Positions 19,241-28,571 of a DNA stretch of 64,000 bases are shown piece by piece (the stretch's first letter is position 1; every line of letters begins with the position of its first letter). Origin of the DNA: an uncultured Opitutaceae bacterium (lineage in GTDB: Bacteria > Verrucomicrobiota > Verrucomicrobiia > Opitutales > Opitutaceae). The notes beneath the pieces are model-generated. The model was given only the letters and a program-made list of their open reading frames with translations, was not told where the DNA came from and made no database searches. Location of the stretch: positions 104,487-168,486 of the forward strand of contig CALAOT010000117.1 of the NCBI GenBank assembly GCA_937889545.1. Reading direction: 5' to 3'. The translations under genes were made by a program, and so were the position numbers.

Positions 19241-19870
19241 ATGAACAAACCTGATTTAATTATATACGGTGCTGGAGGACACGGCCGGGTAGTTGTTGAT
19301 GCGGCGCTGGCAGCCGGCTGGACGATTCAATCTTGGATCGACGATCATCCACCTAGTTTAACGCAATGGGACATATCTATAGTTGCGTCGAAAGACGTCG
19401 TATGGGGTACATTGACCTCGCGCAAGTTTATCGTAGCTATCGGCGACAATCGGATCCGGGCAGATGTTTATAGACGGCTATGCGAGCTCGGATTAATCCC
19501 GGCATTGGTGATTCATCCTTCTGCAGTGATTTCCCATTTTGCGCGAATTGGGGAGGGCACAATGGTAGCGGCTGACGTTGTGGTAAATCCGGTAGCTAGT
19601 ATCGGCGAAAACTGCATCCTCAATACGGGATGTTCGGTCGATCATGATTGCCGCATGGGTCCGCATGCCCATCTTTGTCCCGGGGTGCGATTGGCGGGCA
19701 TGGTGGTTGTCGGAGCAGGTACGACGATCGGCACCGGAGCCGTGGTGATACCAAGCATAAACATTGGAGAAGGATGCGTGATAGGAGCTGGAGCCGTGGT
19801 GACGACGAATCTACCGCCGAAGGCTGTGGCTTATGGCAATCCAGCGCGGATCGTCCGGTCGATCGAGTAA
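19241..19870 (+). CDS. pglD: Sugar O/N-acyltransferase with left-handed beta-helix, PglD/NeuD type
   Basis: The 209-residue protein has an N-terminal Rossmann-like part (LIIYGAGGHGRVVVDAAL) and a C-terminal hexapeptide-repeat beta-helix (from about residue 85) with the catalytic SVDHDCRMG segment. This is the two-part architecture of PglD, which acetylates the 4-amino group of UDP-linked bacillosamine, and of NeuD. Because aminotransferase (PglE-like), phosphosugar transferase (PglC-like) and dehydratase (PglF-like) genes surround it, a PglD role is the best reading. Acetyl-CoA would be the donor. The gene lies 73 bases after the WbuB-like gene. Confidence 0.8.
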   Translation: MNKPDLIIYGAGGHGRVVVDAALAAGWTIQSWIDDHPPSLTQWDISIVASKDVVWGTLTSRKFIVAIGDNRIRADVYRRLCELGLIPALVIHPSAVISHFARIGEGTMVAADVVVNPVASIGENCILNTGCSVDHDCRMGPHAHLCPGVRLAGMVVVGAGTTIGTGAVVIPSINIGEGCVIGAGAVVTTNLPPKAVAYGNPARIVRSIE

Positions 19871-20005
19871 CCTTGGTTGCATCTTGACTCAGTGCAGGAA
19901 AGGTTTGGATTAAGGACGCGGGCGAGATTGCATTTGAATTAACTTACCACGATGGTAAAGAATTGACGCAACTGGGCGACGCATTTGCCCTATATTCTTT
20001 TCCCC

Positions 20006-21142
20006 ATGAGCAAACCACGTATTTTCCTTTCCCCACCACATATTGGTGGTGATGAACTAAAGCTGGTGCAAGAGACGTTCGCCAGCAACTGGATCGCGCC
20101 GCTGGGGCCACAGGTGGATGCCTTTGAAAAGGAATTCGCGGCCACAGTGGATGTGCCGTACGCCGTAGCGCTATCTTCCGGAACTGCGGCCCTTCACTTA
20201 GCGCTACGTTGGCTTAGACTTAAACCGGGCGATGAAGTGGTGTGTTCGCTACTAACTTTCGTGGCAAGTGTGAATCCCGTGCTATACGAAAGCGCTACGC
20301 CTGTGTTCGTGGATAGCGAAGTGCGTTCATGGAATATGGACCCAGCGTTGCTAGCCGAGGCGGTGGAAAATCGAATCAAACGCGGCAAGAGGCCCAAGGC
20401 CGTTGTCTTGGTGCATCTTTATGGGCAGAGCGCCGACATTGATGGCGTATCAAAAATCTGTGCGCAGCACGAAATCCCGTTAATAGAAGATGCTGCAGAG
20501 GCGCTCGGAGCGACTCACATGGGGAAAGCGGTAGGATCAACCGGTCTTTGCGGGATATTTTCATTCAATGGCAACAAGATTATTACTACCTCGGGAGGAG
20601 GAATGCTTGTGTCGCAGGACAAGGCGCTGATCGACAAAGCGCGATTCTGGGCCAGTCAGGCACGCAATCCGGCGCCACATTATGAACACTCCGAAGTGGG
20701 TTACAATTACCGCCTGAGCAATGTGCTCGCGGCCATTGGGCGCGGTCAACTGCGCGTGCTAAAGGAGAGAGTGGAGGCGCGGCGGCGCAACTTTGAGTAT
20801 TATCAAGACGCGTTGAGTGACTTGCCGGGACTTGCCTTCATGCCCGAGGCCGACTACGGCCGGAGCACGCGGTGGCTAACGTGTATCACGATAAACCCTA
20901 CAGAAGCCGGTATAGATCGTGAAAGGGTTCGCGTGGCCATCACAGAGGAGAATATTGAGGCTCGTCCCGTTTGGAAGCCGATGCATCTCCAGCCACTCTT
21001 CCGAAATTGTACTTGCTTCGGTGGAACGCTAGCAGAGCGGCTGTTCGATCATGGGCTGTGCCTTCCGTCAGGATCGAGTCTGTCGACGGCTGATTTGGAT
21101 CGTGTGATCGAGGTCATCCGACGTGTTTATAAAAGTCGCTGA
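20006..21142 (+). CDS. pglE: DegT/DnrJ/EryC1/StrS aminotransferase, PglE type
   Basis: This PLP-dependent enzyme of about 378 residues starts MSKPRIFLSPPHIGGDELK, the N-terminal pattern of PglE-like UDP-4-keto-sugar aminotransferases. It shows SSGTAALHLALRWL, SLLTFVASVNPVLYESATPVFVD, LIEDAAEALGAT and the PLP lysine in SFNGNKIITTSGGGM. With the PglF-like enzyme it would form UDP-4-amino-4,6-dideoxy-GlcNAc from the 4-keto intermediate, using glutamate. The ATG at 20006 is chosen over an upstream TTG at 19985 because the conserved region begins there. It ends 1 base before the phosphosugar transferase ATG, so translation is probably coupled. Confidence 0.85.
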   Translation: MSKPRIFLSPPHIGGDELKLVQETFASNWIAPLGPQVDAFEKEFAATVDVPYAVALSSGTAALHLALRWLRLKPGDEVVCSLLTFVASVNPVLYESATPVFVDSEVRSWNMDPALLAEAVENRIKRGKRPKAVVLVHLYGQSADIDGVSKICAQHEIPLIEDAAEALGATHMGKAVGSTGLCGIFSFNGNKIITTSGGGMLVSQDKALIDKARFWASQARNPAPHYEHSEVGYNYRLSNVLAAIGRGQLRVLKERVEARRRNFEYYQDALSDLPGLAFMPEADYGRSTRWLTCITINPTEAGIDRERVRVAITEENIEARPVWKPMHLQPLFRNCTCFGGTLAERLFDHGLCLPSGSSLSTADLDRVIEVIRRVYKSR

Positions 21143-21143
21143 C

Positions 21144-21842
21144 ATGCGCAGTCTAGTTCTCAAGCGAGCGTTCGATTTGATAACGGTCATCTTAATGATG
21201 CCGCTGTGGTTAGCCGTTTTGCTTATTATCGCATTGCTAGTGTGGCAACAACTAGGTGTGCCCGTTTTATTTTATCAAAAGCGGCCCGGCTGTCGGGCGA
21301 GGATATTTGAAATGATCAAGTTTCGCACGATGAGCAATGACCGCGACGTTCAGGGGAAGTGGCTACCTGACGAAGCACGACTTACCCCGATGGGCCGGTG
21401 GCTGCGGTCGACTTCCCTCGATGAACTGCCGGAGCTCATTAACGTGCTGCGTGGCGAAATGAGCTTGGTTGGACCACGGCCACTGCTGGTAGAGTATCTC
21501 GGTCGCTACAACCCAGAGCAAACCCGAAGGCATGAAGTATTACCGGGGCTTACGGGTTGGTGTCAGATCAATGGCCGCAACGCGCTCTCATGGGAGCAGA
21601 AGTTTGCGCTCGACGTGTGGTATGTAGACCATCGCAGTTTCTGGCTCGACGTGAAAATACTCATTCTGACAGTTGAGAAGGTCTTTGTCAGGCACGGCAT
21701 CTCTGCCCAGGACCATGCGACTATGCCAGAATTTAATCCTACAGGTTCTGCTGAAATTCATCAGAATAACGAAAAGCACGAACACACAGATTACCTAGTT
21801 ACAGGTCACAACCGAGGCAGCCAGCGCGCGAGCAAGTCATAG
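21144..21842 (+). CDS. pglC: Initiating phosphoglycosyl transferase (PglC/WcaJ-type sugar transferase)
   Basis: The 232-residue protein is a monotopic phosphoglycosyl transferase: an N-terminal hydrophobic re-entrant helix (KRAFDLITVILMMPLWLAVL), VLFYQKRPGCRARIFEMIKFRTM, the catalytic Asp-Glu pair in SLDELPELINVLRGEMS, and the LVGPRPLL segment. These enzymes attach the first sugar phosphate to undecaprenyl phosphate and so start repeat-unit synthesis. The PglC-sized length (no extra membrane helices), together with PglD, PglE and PglF neighbours, points to UDP-diNAcBac as donor. The last 40 residues (Gln/Asn/His-rich) extend past the usual end, and the final 37 bases overlap the convergent gene on the other strand. 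Confidence 0.85.
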   Translation: MRSLVLKRAFDLITVILMMPLWLAVLLIIALLVWQQLGVPVLFYQKRPGCRARIFEMIKFRTMSNDRDVQGKWLPDEARLTPMGRWLRSTSLDELPELINVLRGEMSLVGPRPLLVEYLGRYNPEQTRRHEVLPGLTGWCQINGRNALSWEQKFALDVWYVDHRSFWLDVKILILTVEKVFVRHGISAQDHATMPEFNPTGSAEIHQNNEKHEHTDYLVTGHNRGSQRASKS

Positions 21843-24160
21843 CAATTCAGGACCTTCTCTGCTAAGTCGATAGGAACGTAGTAATACTGATTAGACGCCT
21901 CAAAGCCGATGCGTGAATCCCGCATCTGGATCTCGTACATCATCCGGGCGAGAGCGATTTCATGGTTGATCGTCTCTCTCAACGCGGCCACCGCGGGCGA
22001 CTTGGCTTGCGCAGTTTGGCTATCTGCAAGTGCTCGGCGCATCTCGATGAATTGGGATTGGTTTGCCGCGCTGCGGAAATGGATAGCAGCAGCTCCAGCA
22101 ACGTTGAGCTCTTCATCTAAGGTCCGGGACTCGGTTAAGGATCCGTCGTTATTTTGGGCGACCGCGGCCCTCAGTTCCACAAGCGCCCGCTCGAACCCTT
22201 GAGCGACCTTTTCAAGCTGGCCGATGAACACGTCTATAGGATAGCCCGTCCTCCAAAGATCAAGATCATCGTAGGGAAAGCCGACCATGGTGGCATGATA
22301 ACCGCTCGGTTTCTCCCAGAGCAGGTTCGATGGGCCGACCTGCAGGGGAGTAAAATAGAGGCCAGCCCCAAATGGGAATTCGCGGAACGCCACGCTAAAT
22401 TCCTGCCACGCTTTTACTACGGCGTGGCCCGCGCCGACGCCGAACCGCTGGCGCGCGACTTTCTCCATCGCTTGAGTCGGCGAACAATCGGAATGACGTC
22501 CGATCTCGGCAACGACTTCGAGGTTGGGTGAAGGATAACCGCCGAGAGTCCAACTGAGCATGAGTCCGTCCACCTTGGCGTCTCGAAGATTCGCCGCGTG
22601 TTGTGCAACATTTGCCACCGCGGGGATGTAGGGTACTGCCGAGAGTTCCCAGGTGTTTCCAGCTTGAATCTTCGCGATTGCTTTCAAACCCCATTTGTGT
22701 GCCAGCTCCCAGCTTCGCCGGGCGCGGGGGCCAGGACCGACCGCCGAGATGGAGTATTCGCCGATCTCGCCTTTCACCCCCCCGCGATGGATGGGAAGCC
22801 CCCATTCGCTGACACTCATCAAAGCGGCCTTCTGGGGAAGTTGCTGGATAATCTCTTCCGTCCAAGAGTCGGCCCATCCCCAGTCCCAAACGATGAGCTC
22901 GGCGGTGCTCCCTGCTTGGCGGATTCCTCGCCAAAACAGATTGTTCACTTCGGCAATGACGTCGCCCGGAGCCCGTTGGCCACATCGCGGACAACCGGAG
23001 CCAAGCTTGTGCGACCAGCAATTCGTCAGGTTTTCGGATGCGGTGATGCTAAAAAATCCGCCAAGTTTGGGCACGGCACGGCAAATTGAAGCCACTGCCT
23101 CGACGAGATACTGCTGCACCTCAGGAACGCTGGTGCACAAAGCTGCATGATCCTCTTCCGTAACACCCTTAATCTGCTGACGATCGTTGAAGAAATCGGC
23201 GGGCATGGCCCTCGGCTCGTTCAGATAAAGATAAACACGGATGCCGTGCTTGGATGCGCGCTGTACGAGCGCCCGAAGATTCGTCAGCCGTTCCTCGTAA
23301 TGCACGCTGAGACTCGCCTCCCACGCAAAGGGCGCCAGTTTATAGAGCACGGCCTGCAACCAAACTCCGTCGACCCCTGCAGCGGCCAACTGCGCGAGAT
23401 AACCGTCGGGATATGGATCGGTCTCCGACTTTAGCAAGGGGTCTCCGTATAACGCGAAATAGGAATAGCAAAATCTAGGAGAGAAGGCGGCCGGCGAAAA
23501 GGAAGGCGGAATTAGAATACCGGGTTCGGCTGCCGAAAGCCGGGCGACAAAACTGAAGAGAGGATCTTGGATTTGACCGACGCCTCCGGGGAATTCCTTC
23601 CGGATAATCTTAGTAATCTCCCGTGCTCTCTCCTGCGTCTTTGCGCTCGGTGGACCGTACTGCAACATTTCACACTGCGGCTTAAGCCCACCGAGCTTAC
23701 CGAACAGAAAGTCGTCTTCCCTCAGCGTAAAAGCCAGCTGCTCCGGCGTCCAGCCGAGCAGATCCAAGAGCTGCGAATAGGGCAAGAGGTGCCAGTTTCG
23801 CTTGATCACGGTGATAGATGATCGACATTGCTGGTCAGACGTTATTGTCGGCGGCCCAGCGAGGCCCATGGACCTCCCCACCGCGAGCAACTCCTCCGAG
23901 GTGGCCGCTAAGACTTTGGCCAGCCGGTCAATGGGGACCAGCTGCCAATTGCGCCAGACGCAAGCATGCAACCGATCAGGGAAGTGCGGGAAATCCAGCG
24001 CAGCAGGCGTTCCGCCCCGCGGGAGATCTGAAGGCAAGAGCATCCCGGGAAACCGATCAGCGCTAAACAGGGTCTCGCGGCAAAACGCTAAACTACCCAG
24101 CGAAAATGCGGTAGCCTTTAGAAAGCGGCGTCGGCTGATCTCCGCCAGGGATGGGTTCAT
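21806..24160 (-). CDS. Tat-exported protein with sugar-hydrolase-like features (unknown family)
   Basis: The 784-residue protein starts with a twin-arginine signal (SRRRFLKATAFSLGSLAF), so it should be exported folded. A middle region (about 240-560) reads like a TIM-barrel glycosidase: strand-like segments GVDGVWLQAV, GIRVYLYLNEP, LIVWDWGW, DGLMLSWTLGGY, with conserved-looking acidic and Trp residues. There is also a C-x7-C-x2-C cluster around residue 395. The C-terminal 150 residues are helical. I do not recognise the exact family; a glycan-trimming hydrolase is inferred. It sits against the direction of the surrounding genes, between pglC and pglF, and overlaps the pglC end by 37 bases. 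Confidence 0.6.
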   Translation of the reverse strand: MNPSLAEISRRRFLKATAFSLGSLAFCRETLFSADRFPGMLLPSDLPRGGTPAALDFPHFPDRLHACVWRNWQLVPIDRLAKVLAATSEELLAVGRSMGLAGPPTITSDQQCRSSITVIKRNWHLLPYSQLLDLLGWTPEQLAFTLREDDFLFGKLGGLKPQCEMLQYGPPSAKTQERAREITKIIRKEFPGGVGQIQDPLFSFVARLSAAEPGILIPPSFSPAAFSPRFCYSYFALYGDPLLKSETDPYPDGYLAQLAAAGVDGVWLQAVLYKLAPFAWEASLSVHYEERLTNLRALVQRASKHGIRVYLYLNEPRAMPADFFNDRQQIKGVTEEDHAALCTSVPEVQQYLVEAVASICRAVPKLGGFFSITASENLTNCWSHKLGSGCPRCGQRAPGDVIAEVNNLFWRGIRQAGSTAELIVWDWGWADSWTEEIIQQLPQKAALMSVSEWGLPIHRGGVKGEIGEYSISAVGPGPRARRSWELAHKWGLKAIAKIQAGNTWELSAVPYIPAVANVAQHAANLRDAKVDGLMLSWTLGGYPSPNLEVVAEIGRHSDCSPTQAMEKVARQRFGVGAGHAVVKAWQEFSVAFREFPFGAGLYFTPLQVGPSNLLWEKPSGYHATMVGFPYDDLDLWRTGYPIDVFIGQLEKVAQGFERALVELRAAVAQNNDGSLTESRTLDEELNVAGAAAIHFRSAANQSQFIEMRRALADSQTAQAKSPAVAALRETINHEIALARMMYEIQMRDSRIGFEASNQYYYVPIDLAEKVLNCYDLLARWLPRL

Positions 24161-24560
24161 AGAGATTGGGAAATATTACCGATCTCCCTATTGTTTATCA
24201 TACGGCTGTCGAATTTAAAGGGAGATTCACATCGATGGGCAGAAAGTACGCCTCGCCCCAAGCGCCGGCAAATGACGAGTAGGTCTGAAAAAACCATGGC
24301 AGATACGCTATCGAAATTCCACCCGACATAGACCTGATTATCGGCGTTATCCGCTACGTCGACTTAACTCGAGCTCGGGTGCGAGTGATGTCGTGATTGC
24401 ATTGTTGGAAAAATTTCAAACTCGACGTTTACCATGTTGGCCATCAATACTCGTGTTGGATTTGTGTCTTCTCGCCTAAAATATCAATATACAATCCCGC
24501 AATGAGTGCTCTCTGCTTTCAGGGAAACGGCCGATCCGTGCTTCAATCCCTCAAACTAAC
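24161..24560. promoter_or_regulatory. Divergent intergenic region, probable promoters of the Tat protein and pglF genes
   Basis: These 400 AT-rich bases separate two divergently read genes, so promoters for both should lie here. Close to the Tat gene there is an inverted repeat, ATCTCCCT (24182-24189) and AGGGAGAT (24219-24226), that could be a regulatory site. No clear -35/-10 pair can be assigned. Confidence 0.35.
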
Positions 24561-26546
24561 GTGACCATAGGACGTAACCCGCTTTCGCGCGACGAGTTGC
24601 CTAATGATACGGGCAGTTCTCCGCCTTTCGCTTCCACGATGAGTGGCAGTGGCCTGCCGTTTGCCGATTCGGCGAGCCACAGTCGATCGCCTTTCAGTGA
24701 TGCAAGCAGCTTCACCAGAGTGCTTCTGTTGGTAGTTATCTATAGTGGAGCGATTGTCGTTGCGCACTGGCTGGCCTACCTAATCCGATTCGAGTTTCGC
24801 CCGCCGATTGAAGAGCAGACACTCTTCTGGCGGACGCTGCAATGGATCTTGCCGGTAGAACTGATGGCGCTGTTATTGTTCGGTCAGTTTCGCAGCCTGT
24901 TGAGCTACTTCAGCCTCCCGGACGCCCGGCGTATCGTGCTCGCCTGCGCCTCAGCCAGCTTGGTTTCGCTCGGTGTTTGGTTTGCAACCAAGGGGCAGCA
25001 CGCCCCACCACGGTCGATCATCGTAATGGGCTTTATTCTGGACTCTGCCGCATTGGGCAGCGCGCGTCTTGCATTTCGGATACTACGGGAAAGGCAGAAA
25101 GGGAGCGGGACCAGCGATCGGCCGCTGCGCCGGATCGTAATAATTGGAGCGGGTGACGTAGGCGCAAACTTGGCCAAGGAGATGAAACTCAGACGTGATC
25201 TGCGCATGCATCCGATCGCCTTCTTTGACGATGACCGTGCGAAGTGGAATACGCGGGTACATGGCGTGCCCGTGCTCGGACGTCCGGAATTGCTGATTGA
25301 AGGCAAGATTCAGGCGGATGAGGCGGTCATCGCCATGCCCAGCGCTTCCGGGCGGCGCATTCGCGAAGTGGTACAGGTGTTCAATGAAGTGCGTCTGCGC
25401 TTCGAAACGGTTCCGTCCATGGAACAAATGGTGAACGGGGTGGTGAAGGCTTCTCAGATACGCCCGGTGGAAATCGAGGATCTGCTCGGACGCGAACGCA
25501 TCAATCTCGAGACCGAACGCATTAGGGAGCTGGTGCGTGACAAGGTGGTGATGGTCACCGGGGCAGGCGGCAGCATTGGCAGTGAGCTCTGCCGGCAGAT
25601 CGCGGGGTTTCATCCCCTGCGCCTGTTGCTCGTGGAGCGTTGCGAGGTGCAGATGTTCCAGATCGAGCAGATGTTGCTCGACCTGGGTTGCGGCTCCCAA
25701 ATTGTTCCGTTGGTCGCCGACATCTTGGACGGCGAACGCATGCACGGGATATTTGCGCGGTTCCGTCCTCAACTGATCTTCCATGCCGCCGCGCATAAGC
25801 ACGTGCCCATGATGGAGCACCAACCCTACGAAGCATTCCGCAACAACACGATTGGTACCAAGCAGCTGGTAAAACTTTCCATCGAGTTCGGCGCCGACCG
25901 CTTCGTGCTCATCTCGACCGACAAAGCCATTAATCCCACGAATGCCATGGGTGCCACAAAGCGCCTGGCCGAACTGTACCTTCAGGCGCACCAGCGGCAC
26001 AACAGCACACATACCAGGTTAATGGCCGTGCGGTTTGGCAATGTCCTCGGTTCGTCCGGCAGTGTGATACCGATGTTTAAGAAACAAATCGCCGCCGGAG
26101 GTCCGGTTACGGTTACCCACCCGGAGATCACACGGTATTTCATGACTGTCCAGGAAGCCGTCGGGTTGGTGCTCCAGAGCGCGACGCAGGGACAAGGCGG
26201 CGAGATATTTGTTCTCGATATGGGCAAACTCGTGAGAATCGTAGACGTGGCGCGGCAATTAATCGAGCTAAGCGGTTTGAAACCAGAGATCGATATTGAG
26301 ATCAAATTCACGGGGCTGCGGCCAGGAGAGAAACTCTTTGAGGAGGTAAATTACATCACCGAAAACGTGGTGTCGACCGAGCATCCCAAAATCATGCGCT
26401 TCACGGGCGAACCGCTGCCATTCGAGGCCTTGCGGCAGGGCCTCGTCAACATTCACGAAACCGCAGCGAGTATGGATGCAAACCAAGTCAAGCTGGAGAT
26501 GCAGAAGCTCGTGGCCGAATACACGCCGCAGCTGACCGCGGTGTGA
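24561..26546 (+). CDS. pglF: Membrane-anchored UDP-GlcNAc 4,6-dehydratase (PglF/CapD family)
   Basis: The 661-residue protein has the full PglF layout: about four N-terminal membrane helices (residues 50-165), a Rossmann domain starting RRIVIIGAGDVGANLAKEM (about 190), and a C-terminal SDR dehydratase beginning VMVTGAGGSIGSELCRQI (about 330). The catalytic region shows ISTDKAINPTNAMGATKRLAELY with the family Asp-Lys and Met/Lys residues, followed by VRFGNVLGSSGSVIPMF. It makes the 4-keto-6-deoxy sugar used by PglE and PglD for UDP-diNAcBac. It is separated from pglC-E by the opposing Tat gene and has its own upstream region. The predicted start has a 40-residue Ser/Pro-rich N-terminal extension. 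Confidence 0.9.
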   Translation: MTIGRNPLSRDELPNDTGSSPPFASTMSGSGLPFADSASHSRSPFSDASSFTRVLLLVVIYSGAIVVAHWLAYLIRFEFRPPIEEQTLFWRTLQWILPVELMALLLFGQFRSLLSYFSLPDARRIVLACASASLVSLGVWFATKGQHAPPRSIIVMGFILDSAALGSARLAFRILRERQKGSGTSDRPLRRIVIIGAGDVGANLAKEMKLRRDLRMHPIAFFDDDRAKWNTRVHGVPVLGRPELLIEGKIQADEAVIAMPSASGRRIREVVQVFNEVRLRFETVPSMEQMVNGVVKASQIRPVEIEDLLGRERINLETERIRELVRDKVVMVTGAGGSIGSELCRQIAGFHPLRLLLVERCEVQMFQIEQMLLDLGCGSQIVPLVADILDGERMHGIFARFRPQLIFHAAAHKHVPMMEHQPYEAFRNNTIGTKQLVKLSIEFGADRFVLISTDKAINPTNAMGATKRLAELYLQAHQRHNSTHTRLMAVRFGNVLGSSGSVIPMFKKQIAAGGPVTVTHPEITRYFMTVQEAVGLVLQSATQGQGGEIFVLDMGKLVRIVDVARQLIELSGLKPEIDIEIKFTGLRPGEKLFEEVNYITENVVSTEHPKIMRFTGEPLPFEALRQGLVNIHETAASMDANQVKLEMQKLVAEYTPQLTAV

Positions 26547-27436
26547 ACGCACGCGTGCGCCGATCCAAGAGGGCAGATTTAATATGGGGAGTCTCGTCAT
26601 AGCGCCTGTAAGGCTTCAGCGAGGAGCGTCCTTTCCTCACAAGTTACTCAAACTGTGCCTTTTTTGGAATGATCGGATATCTGCCTCTCATTCAGTTCAA
26701 CTGAGTCCGTTATCGGCTCCCTCCTTTCGAATCAGTCAATCGACCAAACACCCAATTCCGGATCCAGCATTTTTCAGATAGACTGGCTGAATTAGCAGCC
26801 GGCGCAGGCACCTAAATCTGCGCGCTAACGTCAGGCGCATAGGCAGGATTAGAATGCTGTGCGGTAGGACCCGCTAAATGGAGAAAATCCGGTCGCGCCG
26901 ATCTGGGCGCAGCGCCGGAGCCATTGCCATTCTCTGCCGCATGTTGCCGCGACGACCATTCCTAACCCTGACGAGCCTCTTTTACTGTAATGCGGGCACT
27001 TAGAGCCACGTTGGCATCCACCAAACGAACGTCTTCGTTCAACATGCACGCGGCCAGGTGAAATCAGAAGCACGGATTCTTATGTCTTGCCCATCTTAAC
27101 TAGAGTGCCTAATACTCCGAAAAAACTCAGGAGAAGCTGACTTGGTTCCATGTGATGAGCGCCCGAATTTCCTTACATCGCCGATAGCCCTATATAGCTT
27201 GCATAGTGAGGAAAATTCTATAGTTGGAAGGGCTCCTAAGGACATCACTAGCGAGGTTTCCCGAATCGAAAAACCCATGATAAATGCGAGCTTGTCCTGT
27301 CCTTCAGTCGGCAGTGTGAGAACGGGGCGTTTACCGCTAGAAGGTTGAGGCAGGGAGTTCAACCCGCAAGAGGGTCAACCGAGTGGCCATCATATTTTCC
27401 AGATAGCATTGGCAACAATGAGCAAAGCTTCAACTA
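26547..27436. other. Gene-poor gap between pglF and the IS630 element
   Basis: About 890 bases hold only short overlapping open frames without domain features or consistent codon use. The sequence looks like decayed intergenic DNA next to a mobile element. I see no RNA gene, terminator or operator that I can support. Confidence 0.45.
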
Positions 27437-28544
27437 TTGGGCTTTCACTAAAGAATGGATGATCATTCTGCATTCTGCTGCGTTAGGAAGCATGAGACCT
27501 CCTGGCAGTCCGGAGCGGCTGGAAGAACACCGCCGGAAAGCGATCGCGTTGCTACGCTCGGGCGAGACCTATCAGAAGGTTGCCTGGGCTGTGAAGGCGT
27601 CGGTGAGCTCCGTGGTACGGTGGAATCAAGCCTATCAGCGGAGCGGGAAGAGGGGCTTACGCACAAAGCCGATCCCGGGGCGGCCGCCGCGGCTGACGCC
27701 GGTCCAGACGGCGACCCTAACCAGGGTGCTGGTTGCCGGCGCCCCGCAGGCGGGGTATGCCACGGACCTTTGGACGCTGCGCTCGGTCGCCGATCTGATC
27801 GAGAAGCGCTTCGGAGTGCATTACGGACTGACCGGCGCCCGGCGGTTACTCCTACAACGCTTGGAATGGACTTGGCAAAAGCCCGAGCGACGGGCGATGT
27901 AACGCAAGGAGGACGTGATTGCCGGATGGAAACGGGCCGATTGGCTCGATATAAGAAAACGCCCGACACCTCAGGGCTAATCTGGTCTTCCTCGACGAAA
28001 GTGGCTTTATGCTTACCCCGAACGTCCGGAGGACCTGGGCGCCAGTCGGACAGACCCCGATCCTTCGCCGTAGCTACCGGCCCGACTGGGTCTCGGTCAT
28101 CTCCGCAATCACGATCTCCTCGGCCCGCCAGTGGATCGGCTTGTACTTCCGGTGCCATCGGGACAACATCAGCGGGGAGCGGGTGGTCGAGTTTCTCCGA
28201 ATGCTCCTGCGGCACCTCCGTGGCGAGGTCGTGCTCCTGTGGGATAGCGCCAAATTCCATCGGAATGAAGCGGTACGCCTGTATCTGTGTCGCTGCCGGC
28301 GGTTCCATCTGCATCACTTCCCGGCCTACGCATCGGAACTCAATCCGGAGGAACAGGTTTGGACTCAAACCAATCAAGCGCTCGCCAATTCTACACCGAC
28401 GAACATTGACGAGCTTGAAAAGGGCGTCCCGCAGAAGCTTCTTCAGCTGCAGCATTCGCCCCAGCTTCTCTGGAGCTGCATCGACGCGGCGGAGCTGCCG
28501 TGGTCGTAAGCCCAAATGCATATTCATTGTTTTGTGAAAGCTAA
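27437..28544 (+). mobile_element. Degenerate IS630-family insertion sequence
   Basis: The element is about 1.1 kb, the normal IS630 size. Its ends are imperfect inverted repeats: GCTTTCACTAAAGAATG at 27441-27457 matches, on the other strand, GCTTTCACAAAACAATG at 28541-28525 (15 of 17). Similarity extends outward, with one indel, to a TA on each side (27435-27436 and 28545-28546); IS630 elements insert at TA and duplicate it. The single transposase gene inside is broken. The right end lies about 25 bases from the start codon of the repeat adhesin. Confidence 0.75.
27492..28509 (+). pseudogene. IS630-family transposase, broken by a stop and frameshift
   Basis: The N-terminal part (from the ATG at 27492) encodes the IS630 helix-turn-helix region: RPPGSPERLEEHRRKAIALL, then SSVVRWNQAYQRSGKRGL and a second HTH-like region to about 27899. 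A TAA at 27900 ends this frame. Typical sequence continues after it (RKEDVIAGWKRADW) and then shifts to another frame near 27950-27975. There the DDE domain continues: LVFLDESGF with the first Asp, LLWDSAKFHR with the second, and ELNPEE with the final Glu, ending at 28509. At least two lesions are needed, so no full transposase is made, although programmed frameshifting cannot be fully excluded. Confidence 0.8.
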
Positions 28545-28571
28545 TAAATACACCAACCCGTAAGGAAACCA

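Noticed and set aside
25083..26012. A 309-codon antisense frame within pglF
   Set aside because: It lies opposite the conserved dehydratase domain and shows no protein family features.
27455..28537. Long frames on both strands across the IS630 region
   Set aside because: Transposase motifs lie in two other frames; these frames show low-complexity products only.
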